A DNA stretch of 6,339 nucleotides from an uncultured Armatimonadota bacterium (GTDB lineage: Bacteria > Armatimonadota > Armatimonadia > Armatimonadales > Armatimonadaceae), in the NCBI GenBank assembly GCA_903915615.1, contig CAIWTR010000388.1, forward strand, positions 1-6,339, read 5' to 3'. Position numbers and translations under genes: made by a program. Positions within the stretch are counted from its first letter, which is position 1. The number at the start of each line of letters is the position of its first letter. The notes below the pieces were generated by a model. That model did no database searches. It was not told the DNA's origin and saw only the letters and a program-made list of their open reading frames with translations. Shown piece by piece: positions 5,051 through 6,339 of this stretch.

Positions 5051-5725
5051 ATGGCACTGAATAAAACGAAAACCGATCCTGAGCTTGGCCATCGTGTACA
5101 TGAGCACCTGGTCCTCAATCGTGTGGAAACACCGACGGTCCCGAACGACCTCTCGGATGCCGACAAAACGAACGCGATCGAACATCACTTCCGGGGCATC
5201 ATGGAGGCGCTTGGCCTAGACCTGACCGATGACTCCCTGATCGACTCTCCCCGCAGAGTGGCCAAGATGTTTGTGAGCGAAATCTTTTGGGGTCTCGACT
5301 ACGATAACTTCCCAAAGTGCACCGCCGTCGAGAACAAAATGCGTTACGACGAAATGGTCGTTGAGCGCAATATCTCGGTGATGTCCAGCTGTGAGCACCA
5401 CTTTGTCGTCATCGATGGCAATGCAACGGTCGCTTATATTCCTGGCCAACATGTTCTCGGCTTGTCGAAGCTGAACCGTATCGTGGAGTACTTCTCAAAG
5501 CGTCCTCAAATCCAAGAGCGCCTCACGGAACAGATATACTTTGCCCTGCAGTACATCCTGGGAACGGATGACATCGCGGTGGTCGTGGATGCAATCCATT
5601 ATTGCGTTCGTAGCCGCGGCGTCGAAGACCACGGTTCGAGCACGGTCACGAGCAAGCTCGGTGGTCGGTTCCGCACAGACCCGGCGTTGCGCGCCGAGTT
5701 TATGAGTATTGTCAACAAGCACTGA
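5051..5725 (+). CDS. folE: GTP cyclohydrolase I (type IA)
   Basis: This 224-aa cytoplasmic enzyme converts GTP to 7,8-dihydroneopterin triphosphate, the first step of folate and biopterin synthesis and the substrate of the PTPS encoded just upstream. The zinc ligands are C114, H117 and C185, and the catalytic His is H116 (SSCEHHFV, DAIHYCVRSRG). GLSKLNRIV (137-145) and RPQIQERLT (151-159) are the standard active-site and tunnel segments. Length and sequence are strikingly like the E. coli enzyme (222 aa): shared blocks include DDSL, GLDY-NFPK, VENKM, ATVAYIP and RPQ-QERLT. The ATG has only a weak purine-rich stretch (AGAAAGA) upstream, so translational coupling to the preceding gene is plausible. 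Its place between PTPS and SDR genes suggests a dedicated pterin-cofactor role and not general folate synthesis. Confidence 0.97.
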   Translation: MALNKTKTDPELGHRVHEHLVLNRVETPTVPNDLSDADKTNAIEHHFRGIMEALGLDLTDDSLIDSPRRVAKMFVSEIFWGLDYDNFPKCTAVENKMRYDEMVVERNISVMSSCEHHFVVIDGNATVAYIPGQHVLGLSKLNRIVEYFSKRPQIQERLTEQIYFALQYILGTDDIAVVVDAIHYCVRSRGVEDHGSSTVTSKLGGRFRTDPALRAEFMSIVNKH

Positions 5726-5730
5726 GAGGT
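5725..5730 (+). promoter_or_regulatory. Ribosome binding site of the SDR gene
   Basis: AGAGGT overlaps the last base of the folE stop codon and lies 11 bases before the ATG at 5742, which links the two genes in one transcript. Confidence 0.6.
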
Positions 5731-5741
5731 TGGGTATTCCG

Positions 5742-6339
5742 ATGCGTACTGCGATTGTGACCGGGGCTACCAAGGGGATTGGGAGGGCGATTGTGGATGC
5801 CCTGACAGCGGATGGCTGGCGTCTTGGGCTGGTGGCACGTAGTCGCGAGGACTTACTTCAGCTGGTTGCTGAAACGGATTGTGGACATATCGCGTTTGTT
5901 GGCAGTGTGACAGACAGTGCCTTTATCGATGCGACCGTTGACCAAATGGTTGCGGAGTTTGGGCAGCTGGATGCGATGGTTGCCAATGCAGGTGTTGGGA
6001 CATTTGCGCCGATTGAGCTGACCACGGATGCGGCATTTGCTGAAATGATGTCGACAAACGTTACGGGGATGTTCAACTGCGTTCGGGCAGCTGTGCGGGT
6101 GATGAAGCCGCGCGGCGAAGGGATGATTGTCCCGATGCTTTCAATCGCGGCGAAGAAGTCATTCCCGATGAGCAGTGGCTATGTGGCATCTAAGTGGGCA
6201 GCCTACGGAATGATTCAGTGCGTGGCCAAAGAGGTCCGCAAAGATGGAATCCGCATTTCGAGTATCTTTCCTGGGAGCGTTGCGACGCCATTCTGGGATG
6301 GCATGGGCGGGGCCCCTTGGGACACGGCAGACATGCTCC
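5742..6339 (+). CDS. SDR-family NADPH reductase, sepiapterin-reductase-like by context (3' end outside the window)
   Basis: The first 199 codons of a classical short-chain dehydrogenase/reductase are present, and the frame is still open at the window end. Visible motifs are the cofactor-binding TGATKGIG (7-14), Arg33 after the second strand (VARS), which favours NADP(H), NAG (82-84), Asn106 in STNVTG, catalytic Ser134, and Tyr147-x3-Lys151 (YVASK), then PGSVATPF (178-184). It begins 16 bp after folE. Known biopterin pathways need a sepiapterin reductase of this fold to reduce 6-pyruvoyl-tetrahydropterin, so that role fits the operon. The fold alone does not prove it, and the C-terminal substrate-binding region is not in view. 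Codon choice (frequent ggg, gtt, gcg) looks somewhat unlike folE. A general reductase is the alternative. Confidence 0.9.
   Translation, partial: MRTAIVTGATKGIGRAIVDALTADGWRLGLVARSREDLLQLVAETDCGHIAFVGSVTDSAFIDATVDQMVAEFGQLDAMVANAGVGTFAPIELTTDAAFAEMMSTNVTGMFNCVRAAVRVMKPRGEGMIVPMLSIAAKKSFPMSSGYVASKWAAYGMIQCVAKEVRKDGIRISSIFPGSVATPFWDGMGGAPWDTADML

Overview
The window comes from a bacterium of moderate GC content, judged by eye at roughly half. I cannot place it in a phylum. The housekeeping-type sigma-70 paralogue, the large Rossmann-fold FAD oxidoreductase and the pterin genes suggest an environmental, non-model lineage; Armatimonadota, Planctomycetota and similar groups are guesses only. The end of one gene enters from the left (+). 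Two genes lie on the minus strand: a sigma-70 factor and an FAD oxidoreductase. A three-gene plus-strand pterin operon runs off the right edge.

Layout. 1-478: three tandem copies (190 and 193 bp steps) of the 3' end of an unknown plus-strand gene, each followed by a terminator hairpin. 472-1422 (-): a 316-aa sigma-70 factor converging on that array. 1423-1503: its short upstream region, with an ECF-type promoter motif. 1504-2246: a second tandem array, made of four decayed copies of the 3' end of the neighbouring FAD oxidoreductase gene, with a split terminator at its far end. 2247-4052 (-): the FAD oxidoreductase. 4053-4154: a divergent intergenic region with a second copy of the ECF-type promoter motif. 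4155-5015 (+): a protein with two fused PTPS domains. 5051-5725 (+): folE. 5742-6339 (+): an SDR reductase, cut by the window end.

How the genes fit together. GTP cyclohydrolase I (FolE), 6-pyruvoyl-tetrahydropterin synthase (PTPS) and an NADPH-type SDR (sepiapterin-reductase-like) are the three steps from GTP to tetrahydrobiopterin. The operon therefore reads as a complete, compact tetrahydrobiopterin-type pterin pathway. The first PTPS domain keeps its zinc histidines but has lost the catalytic Cys and the Asp-His pair, while the second domain is intact.

The two most notable observations are these. (1) The same motif, GGGAACC-N15/16-CGTT, sits just upstream of both the sigma gene and the pterin operon, in the correct orientation. 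This suggests both are driven by one unseen ECF sigma factor. (2) Two unrelated neighbouring genes each carry a tandem array of decaying copies of their own 3' end downstream of the stop codon, which suggests a recurring duplication process in this genome.
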